Shown here in pieces: positions 9,593-21,390 of a stretch of 64,000 bases of DNA. The position numbers and the translations under genes are program-made. Position 1 is the first letter of the stretch, and each line of letters starts with the position of its first letter. Below the pieces are notes generated by a model, which saw only the letters and a program-made list of their open reading frames with translations, had not been told where the DNA came from and ran no database searches. Origin of the DNA: Saccharum officinarum (lineage: Eukaryota; Streptophyta; Magnoliopsida; Poales; Poaceae); contig CM036160.1 in NCBI GenBank assembly GCA_020631735.1, positions 110,171,860-110,235,859 on the forward strand, read 5' to 3'.

Positions 9593-11636
9593 TTGCTACG
9601 TACCACGTCTTGAGGGGGCCGGGTCGTCTCCCTCGGCGCTCACCACCACCTGGCATGCGATTCACCTGTCGCTCTATGCGAGCATTGAGTGCAGTCTGTA
9701 ATGTCTTTTTTGTATTCGGTTTTCCTGTTCTTTTAATTTCTTATACAGTATTGCTATCTGTCAACCGGTTAATTTAGGAGCTTGTATCAACTGATTTTTG
9801 GGCCGTTCGTCGCCGTCCGCCGATGGCCCAGGCCGTCCAGATGCGTCCGCCATTGTTAGGTGTATGCATCCATCGTCCATGCGCGCGCGTAGTACGTGGC
9901 AAAAGTGGAGCAGCGGCCACCATGCCTGCTAGCTGGGCGATCCAGGACTGTCGCATGCAGTTTAGCTGCTGCGTGATCCGATCCACGACACGTTGCATGC
10001 AATTCGTCATGCACGCTTCTCACTATAGAAAAGTTTGTAAATTTGTAAGTTTGTGAATAATTTGATATATTTCTCTGATATCTGGAATCTATAGAAAAAA
10101 AAATTGTAATTTTTTATGAAAAATTTGGTATATATTTGTGTTATTCTCAAATTACATCACTCTGTTCAATAAATTACACTGAAGAAATCATTGTAAATAT
10201 AATAATAAGACAGTGTAAATATAGCTAGAATACGGTGTAAGTGCATGAGAAAAATTCAGTTGACAGGTGAATGCCACCTAGACATATCCTTCTTATATGC
10301 CGTGTGAGCTATGGAATTATGGATAAGCTGCGTCAAAATCCTCCGATGCTCCGTTGATCATAAGAAAGCACTAGTGCACCTTTTTAAAATTATTGGGACA
10401 ATCCCAAAAAAAACATCTATGTCAACCGAATGTAGAGACGAGTCTCTTAAGAAGACCGTGTCCAAAAATAACTATTGATAGATGTGGGTCTTAAGAGCAT
10501 CACCTTATAGAGATCACATCTTTAAGAGATCTGCATCTATCAAGAGTTGTCTAAAAACACTATGAGTTTTGCATATGAAGCTAGATGATTACAATCTTTA
10601 CAACAAAATTATTGAACTCAACAAGATATATATACACAACTTTGTGGTTGTTTGAAATTATCTAGAGTACCGAAAATTTGTTTTTAGTTCCTTATATATT
10701 GAAAATCAAATTTTATAATCTTCGATAAAACCTCGATGTAAGTGAGTGTGAAGTGGTAGGAAGGAGACCCTAAATAATTTTTGCAGCATTTTAAGGTGTG
10801 ATTAACAGAGACCATTTATGACAACATGCCTTTTATAGGAGTTATATCAACATGTGGAACAGGCCTTGCCGGCCGGCAGCCGGGAAATGCCCGATCTTGT
10901 CGTGGCGAGCTCCGGCGTTCTCGCGTTGCCTCGCCGGCGGTGGCGCACACCCGTCGGAGTCGGAGCTCGACCACGCCATGCGCAGCGGTAGAAGAACCTC
11001 GCGGTTGACCAGTTGACCTGACCAGCATGGGGTCGTCGTGCCGTGTGCGCCGCGCGCTGTGCTGTGCAAGGTACCAAGTTGCAGCATCACATATTCATTC
11101 ACCAATCGCAGCAGGGCGTCTCAACCCGATTGTGGTTTGTTGCTATGGCGCCGTCAATGCATCACGGTCGTCACCGGGGCACGGACACTTCCGCCAAGCG
11201 GAGACGCGCGCGGCCTCACGCCTGTTGCCACATGGCACTCTACTTCCACGAAAATTAAGGCCGCGTGTATGTGAGCGCATCGACAAGAAGAGCAACTACC
11301 CGCTGCACGCACCGAATGACCCAAACAAATGATCACGGCGACTTTCGTGGGGATAGTTTCGAAGTCGGCGAACGACTTGGCAACTGTAGGTCTGTAGCTA
11401 GTGGTGGTCAACCCAGCTAAAGGTTTAGGGCGTTAGGCCCACTTATATTTTCTTAACAAGATTTATAATGAGTACGACAAATGACGCAATTTAATACTCC
11501 CTCATAACTCATAAGAAGTTCTGGAGTTTTTAGCTATGCACTATGTTTGCATGTATAATAAAGCCAATGTATCTAGAAAAGTCAAAATATCTTATAATTT
11601 GGAATGAATGAGTACAAAACTTTGACTTTTATAATC
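9593..11636. other. Intergenic, GC-rich island at 10850-11330, no gene identified
   Basis: The stretch is AT-rich except around 9780-10010 and 10850-11330, where GC-rich short frames occur on both strands. None gives a recognisable domain. The 10380-10700 part contains imperfect inverted motifs (TCTTAAGA, CATCTATCAA) suggestive of an old transposon, but I cannot place its ends. Confidence 0.3.
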
Positions 11637-11753
11637 CCCCTGTTCGGCTGAGCTTATCAGCACGGCTTATCAGCCGTGGAACAGTGTTTTTCTCTCACAG
11701 CAAATCAGCCACAGCCAGCTTATAAGCCAAAAAACAGCCTGCCGAACAGGGCC
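11637..11753. mobile_element. 117-bp MITE, copy 1
   Basis: A near-palindromic element starting CCCCTGTTCGGCTGAGC and ending TGCCGAACAGGGCC. Internally it contains GCTTATCAGC repeats and GGCTTATAAGC. A nearly identical copy lies at 45126-45243, differing at about three bases, which implies recent spread. Confidence 0.75.
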
Positions 11754-12883
11754 AATAATTGAAACACATAGCAAAAACTATTTTGAAAGTACTAGTAGCT
11801 ATTATTTGACACAAATATCCTTCCTATAACTTCTAATCATTCAAAATCAAAACGCCAAAATTAAACTGTAATCTAAGTCAGGCGGAGTTAAGACAACCCT
11901 AGAAACATCTCTTATTTATTTGTGATTCGCAAGAGAATGTCTTAGTAATTTGTACCAAGTGTATTCTAAATTAAAAAACTGAGCTAGCGAATCCTATTAG
12001 ACATGTATGATATAGGGTAGTGAGATTTTTTTTCAAAAAAAAACTCTATAGGCTCTTAACATGTGGATGATGAAAAGAAGACAAAATGTATCATTGTAAG
12101 TTCGTACGACAAATGGTATTTTAATTAGATTTTTGTATTCCAATCAATTTTTAGTTTCTTTTTGGATTTTTTAAAAGCTTAGAGATACTTTCTATAGTTT
12201 AAAAAACTTATCAAGTACTTACCAAATTCTTTTAACTAAAAAAGAACAAAACTGTTTATAAAACCACTCCAAACCAGGATAAGGAAGTAATTTGAACGGT
12301 TTTGAGAGTTTAGGGTAAGATGCCTGATTTTGTAATTTGAAGAGAAAAAAAAATCCTATTTGGATCCCATAGTCCAGTAAACTTAGAAGCTAAAGTGGTC
12401 TAAAATCTTAGTTTTTTAACTTTAGCCATCTAAACTTTCATAATATTCAAACAATTTTCGTCGCATCCCAAACAGGCCCTCCAAGAAGTTGTTGCCAAGT
12501 ATTTTGGCCCAGTACGCTAAAACTGGCGCACGGCTGACTGCAAAAGCCGCTCACTCATGGGTTGGCCCACGCTAGCTTTCCCCTACCCCGCCATCCTTGC
12601 CGGCTGCCGACGCCGCTGGCCCTCGCCGCGCGCCGCCCCCGAACGAACCACTGCGCGGTGCGTCTAGCTACAAGGTTGAAGCATACCAAGAGAAGCGCAA
12701 GCGCTCCTGACTTCCTGAGCCCTCCGCCCTCGCCCCGCCCGTCGACGACCTCGCCTACCCCACTATTGCTGCGTTCCTAGGTCCGCCACTGCTCACCGCC
12801 GACGCCGTCCTCTCTCCTATCGCCTCGCGCGCTCCCCGCCGCCCCCTCGACCTCCATCTGCTGCCTCGCGGCGTTCTCTCCCG
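11754..12883. other. Intergenic and 5' flank of the RPC7-like gene
   Basis: Contains remnants of older repeats: at about 12262-12350 a piece (AACCAGGATAAGGAAG, GAACGGTTTTGAGAG) resembling the inverted repeat of the MULE at 47188-50140, and at 12361-12480 a MITE-like segment ending CCAAACAGGCCC. From 12500 the sequence becomes GC-rich, as expected for the promoter and 5' UTR of the downstream gene. Confidence 0.4.
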
Positions 12884-15040
12884 ATGTCGTTCCGAGGCCG
12901 TGGAAGAGGGGGCCGCGGGAGAGGTGGAGGCTTCGGGTACGACCACCCGGCCAAGCACGCACCGCACGAGGACTTCCCGGTCAGTCCCCCTCCGCCTGCA
13001 CCTTGCATTGCGTGGTGCAGTAGAACTGATGTGCTGCCAGCTTGCAAAATGAGCAGGACATCACCCTGCCGGAGATGAAATGCGCCAAGGCGAGCAACGA
13101 GGAAAAGGCGCTGATTCTGTCCACCTTGAAACTTGAGGAGTTCTGGAGGAGTTCCTGCTACCACCTGGAGGAGGATGCTCCCAAGAAAAGTACTATGGCT
13201 GAACTTATCACGGCTCTTGCTTTTGCTCATCTTACTGATTCTTCGTAATGGTAGTGCTCCTTATCTTCTGATCTATAGTTCTGCAGCTTGCTTGCTTGCT
13301 CGAAGGTTTTCTGTAAACATGTTCGGTAGGCAATCAACCCTGTGAATTTTTTGGAGGCACCATTTCTTTCAAGTAGTTGGTCCAGTAAAGAGGAATCCTC
13401 AAATAAATTGTCGTGAAGCCGTCAAAACTTCGTCTAGCTATGTGCAGTAGACGACAATTCTCGAAGATTGTTCATAGATTAGTCAGCTCAGTCTTACTTT
13501 ATGTTTTGTTCGAGTAAATGATCAAATAATTGGCTAGAGACAGTGTTGTATGGAAGGTAGTGTTGCACCTTTGCTAGCTTTTGAAAAGAGGCCCTATATT
13601 ACTGAGTGTCCTGTTTTGTCTTTCTTATACCCATTGTTCCAAAAAAAAAATCATCTGCATTGCCAGTTTTGTTATCTTACTGTACTAGCTGCTGCTCTTC
13701 GGATTATGTTATTATAGAATGAGAAACTTGTAGAAACGATTTTGCAAACTCATAAAAGCATCTTTGTTCATTTTTAGCGTCTTTTACTTTGTTCTGTTAA
13801 TTAGTTTTTACTCTTATCATCTTTAAGCATTCCTTTTTTGCGTATTTTTTGCATTGGTATTTTTCTAGCTTTATGTTAATAATTTGTGTTTTTAGTTTAA
13901 TTATCTTATGATTTCATATGTTGTCAGAGAATGAAGACAAAGAGATTGAAAGATTTTCTGATAGGAAACGTAAGACACAAAGCAAACGTGAAGCTCTTGC
14001 ATTTTATCTCAAACTAACTCCTTCGAATTTCCCTGCTGAACTGGTGCAAGGTAGTCTTGACTCTTGAACTCATTTGTATGCAGTGAAATTTATTGTAAGT
14101 TCTATGTTTTCAGCATAATAACCATGATATTTTGTTCCTTTCAGGATCTAGAAGAGGGCAAGCAAGCAACAAGAAACTCCGGTGGGATAAGGATTCAGGT
14201 TTTTACTTTTTACTTCTTCATGAAATTATCTGCTTTTCACAACTCTATTCCATGTTGGGTAGCACAAAGTACTGAACTGAACATTTGCTACTGCCAGATG
14301 TTACATACTTAGGTATACTTCAACTTTTTAACTTGGATTGTATTTTTGTGTTTGACAGATGAGCAGGCATTTGAAGTATTTGAGAAGCTTGAACAGAAGC
14401 ACAAGGCAAGAGCCTCACCATTGTCTTTTTATTTCCAAATTCTTGTTTAGGCCTGTATATAAGGTTCACTTGTTGAGCATGTTTGAATTTTGCTCGTATT
14501 ATTTCGGGTTTGAAGTTTGAGCCATGTTTCTCATCATCATACTATCGAGCTTTGAACCAAAATGTTAATATGAGATTTTTCTACTGTTTTAGTAGGCTAT
14601 CATCTTCGACTATATTAACTTCTCTTTTGTTGTAGGATGGAAGCAAGGTGGAGAAGGAAGGTGATGATGAGGATGAGCAGGAAGAGGAAGAAGTACAAGA
14701 GGAGGAAAATTCAGACGATGACTATAATCAGGTACTTACCACTGAACTGAATTTGTTTGCCTGGGTTTCTGTGATGTAGGACAAGGGATCTGGTTTGTAG
14801 CTTTGGAAATACTCATAATTATATGTAACTCACTCTGATGCCTCGACCTTCACCCTGTAGAATATCGAGTTTGATGACGATGATGATGACTGGAACCAAG
14901 AAGAAGAAGCACGTAAGTTTCATTTGAACTATATTCGTATGACTTTTTAACCTTTTCTTTCTCAAAATAAAACGCCTGCTCATTATAAACTTTCTAAAAA
15001 GTATCTGTTTTCTTTGGCAGAGGAAGACTTCTACGATTAA
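12884..15040 (+). CDS. RPC7: DNA-directed RNA polymerase III subunit RPC7-like (Rpc31 family)
   Basis: Eight exons join in phase to a 206-residue protein: 12884-12979, 13057-13189, 13928-14050, 14145-14198, 14359-14405, 14636-14731, 14861-14912 and 15021-15040. The N-terminus is RG-rich (MSFRGRGRGGRGRGG). Then come DITLPEMKCA, LKLEEFWRSSCYHLEE, a basic patch (SDRKRKTQSKRE), LTPSNFPAELVQG, KKLRWDKDSDEQAFEVFEKL and a very acidic tail ending EDFYD. This order and the acidic C-terminus match the Rpc31/POLR3G family, part of the RPC82-RPC34-RPC31 subcomplex that helps Pol III start transcription of tRNA and 5S genes. Intron 5 uses a GC donor (AAG|GCAAG at 14406-14407); all others are GT-AG. The start was chosen because it opens the conserved RG-rich leader after a GC-rich 5' UTR. 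Confidence 0.8.
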
Positions 15041-15257
15041 GTGTGGATGGCCAGATTTTACTCTTTTTTCCTCTCCTTTTCATTTGTAACTTAACCCAAC
15101 AAAATTATTGGAGAGCAATCTTTGTTCTGGTCTTTCATGTCACGATCGTCACGTGCTTTGTGAGAAACTCAGGAATATCAGAACAGTGAAGATGTGAAAT
15201 TCGACTCTTTCTGTTGCGCTCCGCCTCTCTGCAAACAGGAATATGCCATGGAGTGTA

Positions 15258-15264
15258 CTCCCTC

Positions 15265-15304
<40 letters not shown>

Positions 15305-15528
15305 CGTGTCTTGTTTTTTAGGAATTAACCAATATCGAATTTGACCAAATACATATAAAAATATTAATATTTATGATGCTAAATGAGTATTATTAAATTA
15401 AACGCACAATATATTTTTTCATAGTAAATCTATTTAGAGATATACAAATATTTATATTATTTTTTTATAAATCTAGTTAAATATGAAAATGATGGACTCC
15501 TTGATCTGTATTTTTTGGACAGAGCAAG
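15258..15528. mobile_element. Stowaway-like MITE holding a (GA)n microsatellite
   Basis: Ends are CTCCCTCAGTC and GGACAGAGCAAG, flanked by TA. Immediately inside the left end is a pure GA run of about 34 bp (15269-15302). The element lies about 220 bp after the RPC7-like stop codon. Confidence 0.5.
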
Positions 15529-17115
15529 TAGTTCATTTGCCAGGTTTTTGTCAACTTCCAAGGCTATAATTTGATCAGGTGCAAGCGGTGGTGATGGTGT
15601 CGTCCAGTGATGGGATGGTGGTGCTTCATGGTGACCAAGTGCTTGTGGTTTGGTTGTAGCTTATAGTGCTCTTGTTGCTTTGTTTGAGTGGAACAATGTT
15701 GTGTGGCGTATGTTGAGGTCTCAGTCCAACTAGCCATTGTTGATAGTTGAGTTAGTTGCTTACAAGTCTTAGGCCAATGTCATTGTGTTTTGATTGTTGT
15801 TGTTGTTTGTTGTCGTTGCTATGTTGTATGACCTAATTTGTTCTTTTTAATAATATAACAAGGAGCAATATGGATTCTTCTTCTTTTTAATATAATCAGT
15901 AGTTCTTCTGCATTTGATAGGAACACGATCCCTACCGTGGATTCGGCGTAGATCGTAAGAGTGAGAGGAAGGGGGACGGGACTTGAACAGCGAGGAGCGG
16001 TGGCGAGGTGCCGTGGCTGCGCGCGTAGGAGGACGAGGGGAGGAAGGAGGCGGCTAGGGTTTTGAGGTCTCCCAGCTCCCTAAGGGAAGCTGAGAATTAT
16101 GATTCTCTTGCTCGATTATACTAATAGAGTTTATAGATATTTATGTCCCTTCTATTCTACCTATTTTGCTAAATAACATATCTGGGACTAATATAAATTG
16201 AGAATACAAAGATAACTGAGCTAACAAAGATAACTGGGCTGTGCTATTTAGCCCATTAATCATGGCGTCATCTATCTGGCCAGCGTTGGCCCATAACAGC
16301 ATTATTCTTTCAAAGAAAAAATTACTGTGCAAAATGTTATTAAAAATGGTTATATTTGATTTGTAGAAACTATTTTGCAACTACATCTAGAGACCCATAT
16401 ATAAGCAAGCACCCTAGAAAAACATTTTGTACAAATTGAAAATCAGCTTAAAAATAACCCAAAAAATTAAACCTAGGATAAGCTCTATAATTTTAATATA
16501 AAGTTTATTTTTGTTCAATTTTGAGTGAAAAATACGAATTAATTTGTGCAACACCTATTCCTAGAGGTGAAAAAATGATTTCTATAGATGATTAGTAACA
16601 CTGATGATGACTGACCCGCTCTTAGAAGTGAAGACCTCGTTTTTGTCAACCTCCCTCCACGAAGAGTTGGAAGCATTTTTTTCTATTTTAATCTGGACTA
16701 TTTTGGTTCATCATTTGTGGATTTCATACACGAAAATAAAGGATACTGAACGGCGTGTCACAGTGAAGATACATCCTGCACGCAGCAGGCCGGGCAATAA
16801 TCACATCCAGATTGAAGTTTCTAAAATAAATAATCACATCCAGATTACAGAGGGAAAATAAAACACAAAGTGCAATCGTGGACACACAACAAGACTACTT
16901 CAACATATCATAATATATGAAACAAATGCGCTTTCATGCCGCGAAACCGATGTGTTCAGAACTTCAGGTTTGGCAACAGGCAGCAGGCTGATGCTTTGTT
17001 GTTCATACCAGATGTCATGAGCGAATGCTCAAAAAAAAAACATGTCATGAGCGAGGTGATGAGGAAATTTATAAATGCTGTGACGAAAATTGTCTATAGC
17101 TAGTACGCCTGCATT
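15529..17115. other. Intergenic, repeat remnants
   Basis: At 15600-15870 a G/T-rich stretch with GTTGTTGTTGTTTG and an AT-rich end looks like the 3' tail of an old LINE on the plus strand. At 15930-16080 there is a GC-rich, UTR-like piece with CTAGGGTTTTGAGG. The remainder is AT-rich and shows no coding frame I can support. Confidence 0.35.
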
Positions 17116-17722
17116 TTAAAGGTAAAACAAGGAGCTCGCTGCTGACCTGACGCTGGCGGCCGTCGCAGCCAGCGCAGTAGCCATCCTCATCTGACTCTCA
17201 GCGGAAATCCTGGCGCGAACAAGCTCACCATGAACGTCGTGGCGGTGAACTAGGTCGAGGCTGCACGCGCTGCAGCGGTAGAACCACGTGCGTTGTCCCG
17301 CGCTGTGGCGGCACGCAGACGCAGCGCAGCGGCCCTCGGCGACCACCAGCGTGAGGTCATGCTCCGGGTGCCGCGAGCTGCGCACGGCCGGAGGCAGCTG
17401 CACGCAGCGCGGGTGCATGTCGAAGCCGCAGGGCGGGCAGCGGTAGAGGAAGCAGCCCGGGGCGCAGCGGCCCGCGCAGACGTCGCGGCCGATCTGGGTG
17501 AGCTCGAGCTGGTGTGGGTGGTGAGCCGGCGAGAGGAGCGTCCGAGGGTGGCCGGCGCAGGAGACGTGGATGGCGAAGTCGCAGCCGGCGCGGCAGCCGT
17601 AGGCGGGGCCGGACAGGTCCTCCCAGCACAGGTCGCAGATGAACGGCCCCACGTAGTGCCGCTTCACCAGCTCGTGCCCTGGCCCCTGGATGGGAGAAGT
17701 GGTCAATGGTGTCCTCCGCCAT
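17116..17722 (-). pseudogene. DC1 domain protein, frameshifted by a 7-bp tandem duplication
   Basis: Read on the minus strand, the ATG at 17722 gives MAEDTIDHFSHPG, a normal DC1 family start, then goes out of frame. The rest of the protein is in the next frame without any ATG: GHELVKRHYVGPFICDLCWE, then DLSGPAYGCRAGCDFAIHVS, CPPCGFDMHPRCVQLPPAVR and a stretch near SAGQRTWFYRCSAC, ending at 17116. The junction reads CCAGGGGCCAGGGCACG, a tandem copy of CCAGGGG; one copy fewer restores an uninterrupted frame. The third module also lacks a usual Cys (LVHRHDVHGE). It is otherwise a full-length DC1 gene of about 200 codons, so the damage is probably young. A sequencing error in the G run is possible. 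Confidence 0.7.
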
Positions 17723-17993
17723 CGCAAATCTCAATCTCGCTTGCTCGTTCGCGGTGGGTTGTTCTCGACGTTGGGTTCGCATGGGTAGTTTATAGTTGTC
17801 CTCTAGGATGGGAGTAAAATGTAAGCCATGTGATGCCAGCAAGCTGGCAACGTTTACAATAGTTGTTTTAAGTCTTCGCGTATTCTCTGTGACTGACAGT
17901 CAACTCTGTCCCCGGCCGTCGAAGTGTCGATAAAAGTCAAATTATATATCTAGAATTAATGGGTATAAATTGTTAGAGTTATTCCAAATTCAC

Positions 17994-18277
17994 TTCAGAA
18001 TATTGGCCGGGCTTCTGACGAAGCGAAGCGGAGGCCCGTCGCCACAGGCTTGGGCCGGAGCGTAGCGGTATATATGTCCTTGGTAGAGTTTCGTGGAGAC
18101 TTGATTCTCTTGTAAGCCGCCATAGACGTGTAACCCCAAACTCTTGAGATAGTGAGATTGTTGTCGGCTGATACCCGTGGTTTTTCCCCTTCGCATTGAA
18201 GGGGTTTTCCACGTAAATCGTGTGTCTCCGCTGTGATTGATTTCGTTTACTTCATATTTCTATACGTCGTTCGTAAC
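17994..18277 (+). mobile_element. LTR-retrotransposon LTR fragment (copia-like)
   Basis: The sequence TTGATTCTCTTGTAAGCCG, then TGAGATAGTGAGATTGTTG and GGGGTTTTCCACGTAAATC, looks like the R/U5 part of a plant copia LTR. I could not fix its left end or any target duplication. Its right part abuts the Pack-MULE at 18283. Confidence 0.4.
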
Positions 18278-18919
18278 ATAAAGAGTAAAATACACTGGCG
18301 GCCCTCTAACTTGGCAAGGTGTGTCGTGTAGGTCCTCAAACTTCTAAAATGCACGTCTAGCCACACAAACTTGCTCACGGTGCGTCGCAGGTCCAAACGG
18401 GTCTTGGTCAGACCCGCTTGCTGATGTGGCAGTCGAAATGGATCTGTTAGCTCCCTGAGTCCCCGGCCGTGCCTGCCCTTGCTACGACCTGGCGTCGTGA
18501 GCGTCGTTCCTCTTGCGCGCCGACGCAGTGTAGTCGTCAACCACGGACGAGTTTCGGTTGCGGGACGTGTTCGCCATGGCGATAGGTGTATAGTGGCTGT
18601 GGAGAAAGGGTAATGGCTGTGGACGGCATGCATGGGTGGAGAAAGGGTAGTGGCTGTGGACGACAGCACATGGATCCGCGCCGTGGGTGCCGTGGGCAAT
18701 GGCGTCGTGCTGCATGGGGCGTGCTGCAGCTGCGCGCACTTGCGGACGCCAGTGGCGTCACCTTGGCAAGCGGCGTGCGCATGGGGCTCGGTAGCGGCAA
18801 CGGCAGACCAGACGCATGGGCCACCGCCGGAGGCATGGGTCAACGCAGGCCCGATGGAACAGGTGGACAGATGGGGCAGCAGCACGCCTGCACCGCCGCG
18901 GGCGGTTCCTCGCCTCCGC

Positions 18920-19108
18920 TTAGGCCACCGCTGGGAACGCCTTGAGCGTCGCCTCGTCGATGCCTCACTCGACGTCACGGCCGTGGCGCGGCGGCGGACA
19001 CGGGCATGGAGCTGCGGGTGAAGAAGTAGATGGCGAGCGCGACGGTGGTGACCACGAGGAGGATCGCTCGACACGCCGATGCCATAGCCAAACCCGCTGA
19101 TGCCGCTG
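18920..19108 (-). pseudogene. Captured fragment of an ATL-type RING-H2 E3 ubiquitin ligase
   Basis: On the minus strand one frame reads GISGFGYGIGVS, then after a frame change ILLVVTTVALAIYFFTRSS (a membrane segment), and then GIDEATLKAFPAV. That is the order in ATL proteins: a hydrophobic helix followed by the GLD motif ahead of the RING-H2 domain. The RING domain itself is absent. A stop lies just before the GLD part (VE*GIDEA) and another just after it, so no ATL protein can be made. Confidence 0.6.
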
Positions 19109-19439
19109 GATACGAATGTGCCGGCAGCGAGCTTATTGCTGTTCTTTTATTTTCAGATATTTTTAAAGTTTTTGTTCAATTATTTGAGATGGATTGTAAA
19201 TTTGTGCACGTATGAGATGCAAGTTAACGTGAGTGAATCTGTTAGCTATCTTCTCAGTGTCTTCTGACTAGCGGACTGCGTGGCCGCTACCATGTTGAAG
19301 GCGGAGCAAGAGCTCGAGCAGAACACGACGCAGGCACGGGCGCCTCCACGGCGAGGTACAGGGCGGTGAACGGCTGAACACGTTGGCGAGGCCCGCCTGC
19401 ACGCCGAGGTATAGGGCGGCGGAGGCGTTGGAGGAGCCC

Positions 19440-19859
19440 AGGAGCGAGATGCAGTACCATGTCCGCGCCGTCGTCGGAGACGTAGCAGGCCAGCCTCCGC
19501 GCCAGGTAGTCCGCCGTGCGAGCACTGACAGGATCACTGGACCGTGTTCGCCGCCGCCAGCGGAGGCTCCGACGTCCCGCGCCCGCCACCGTCACGAGCA
19601 CGTCCACGCTGCCTAGCCGCGACAGCTCGCCCTCGCCGTCCTTGTCGTCGTACCTTGAAGCCAGGCTGTCGAGGTGGGTCTCACGGTCGGTCAGGGACAG
19701 CTTCGGGAGCTGCGCGATGAGCCACGCGAGGGCGAGCCAGAGCTCACTGACGAGCGTGGCCAGCCATAGCCAGGGCGCGCCGCGCACTGGGTGGGTGACG
19801 CGGCGAAAGAAGGCGGCGAGCAGGACCAGGAGAAGCGCGACGGCCGCGTGGTACAGGAA
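19440..19859 (-). pseudogene. Captured fragment of a cellulose synthase-like (CSL) gene
   Basis: The minus-strand frame reads FLYHAAVALLLVLLAAFFRR then APWLWLATLVSELWLALAWL (two membrane helices), QLPKLSLTDRETHLDSLASR, GSVDVLVTVAG, and LACYVSDDGADM. This is the N-terminal part of a CSL protein of the H/J/E/B type, up to the first conserved Asp motif of the glycosyltransferase domain. The segment between VTVAG and the DDG motif is scrambled, and the catalytic domain after it is missing. It is carried inside the Pack-MULE with long inverted repeats. Confidence 0.7.
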
Positions 19860-20116
19860 TTAGGGACCCAGGTGACACGGTCAGCCAATTTTTGGACCTA
19901 GATGACAACTTTGTTAAGTTTAGGGACTGATCTAGCATCACATGTGCAAACGTGGACCGCCACATCAGCAAACGGGTTTAGTCTAGACCCATTTGGACAT
20001 GTGACGTACTGTGTGCTAAGTTTAAGGACCTAAATGTGCATTTTAGGAGTTTGGGGACCTATATGACACCCTCTGCCAAGTTTAAGGACTGCGGGTGCAT
20101 TTTACTCTAACGTAAA

Positions 20117-20882
20117 TAAGTTAGAACTACCGGTTATTACGTCCTCTATAACAGCTAATGTGGCATCCCCTACACTATTAAGTAATGTTCGTGTTCCTAA
20201 AAAAATAGTTCGTGCAAATCTGACTTTGTGGGGATTGGCTTGTCATTTGTCAACTTCATGGCAATCAATCATGCAGAGCGGAGAGCATCGATCACAACCG
20301 AATCATGCGACCAACTTAGAACAGAGTTTAGGGTTATAACAGAACTTAGAACAGAGTTACTGAGTTAGTGAAGTTCTATTATACAGTATAGGTACTTCTT
20401 TTCTGACAAAAGCTAGAGGCACATGTTTTTGAGTAGTTTTTAGACCGAGTGAGTAGCTGAATGTATGCAAGGATATTACTTCTCTAACCAATTTCGAATG
20501 GACAACGATATCAGGGTCACGCGACCCGTCTCATCCGCCACGCGCTCTCTCCCTCTGCCTTCTTCCTTTCCTCCGGCGCCCTACCTCCCCCACCTCCACG
20601 TTGACATACGTAGTTTTTGCTATACGCTTAGATATACATTATGTCCAGATATATAGTAAAAGTCATGTATTAAAAACAAGCCATAATGACTTATTACAAT
20701 CTGGAAGAAAAGACTGGAGTAGATGATTTGACCAACCACTGGCCCTAATAGTAATGACAAACTCTCTGATGTAACTGACGTCATGATTCAACAAATAATA
20801 TACGTCGGAATGAAAATGTGGCCATGTTTTTTTAGAGGAACTACGCAAGGCAGGCTTGCGCCGACTTGAATAATTGTACTAA
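20117..20882. other. Intergenic, no gene seen
   Basis: AT-rich sequence between two transposons, with only short open frames lacking recognisable domains. Confidence 0.3.
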
Positions 20883-21177
20883 GGCCAGTCTCAGTGGGAG
20901 TTTCACTAGAGTTTCATTAGCATTTAATAGTCTGCCACATATGCATTTTTGATGACATGTCAACGTTTTAATGAAGAGAGAGAAGAATTGAGTTTCATGG
21001 GGATGAAACTCTCTTGGCACAGTTACCAACTATCTATGAGTCATAGAATTAAATGTCTATGAAACTATGGAGTGAAACTTTCCATTGAGAGTAGGTGTTT
21101 CATCCGAGTTTCATTTCATTCTATATGACATGGCAGTCTTAGAAACAATGAAATGAAACTCTCCACTGAGACTGGCC
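20883..21177. mobile_element. Tourist/PIF-Harbinger-like MITE
   Basis: Inverted ends GGCCAGTCTCAGTGGGAG and CTCCACTGAGACTGGCC, with a 3-bp TAA duplication (20880-20882 and 21178-21180). Internally it has several GAGTTTCAT/ATGAAACTC inverted motifs. A related copy is at 23595-23789. Confidence 0.8.
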
Positions 21178-21390
21178 TAAAAGCTGCAAGGTTTCAAACA
21201 GGATTTAGGAGAGGGGGTGAGGAGATTAAACAAGAAGTCAGTGTACAGTATATACTCCCTCCGTACTGGTATTAGAAGTCGTTTAGGACATGATTGTGCA
21301 TACCAATGAGTCATTAATTAGGGGTAAGTTTTCCCTGTCTACCCCTATTAAATGCAATTGCGGGAGTATTTCATTTGAGAAACAAACCAA

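Larger units (their letters stand above)
18283..20107. mobile_element. Pack-MULE with two captured host gene fragments
   Basis: Terminal inverted repeats of about 155 bp (18283-18437 and 19953-20107) begin GAGTAAAATACACTGGCG on the left and GAGTAAAATGCACCCGCAG on the right, read inward. The target duplication is 9 bp with one mismatch, TAACATAAA (18274-18282) and TAACGTAAA (20108-20116). No transposase is present. The GC-rich interior carries a cellulose-synthase-like fragment and an ATL RING-H2 fragment, both on the minus strand. Confidence 0.85.

Noticed and set aside
18247..19074. A 275-codon minus-strand frame
   Set aside because: It runs through the Pack-MULE inverted repeat and reads the ATL fragment out of frame; low-complexity Ser/Thr/Pro sequence with no domain.
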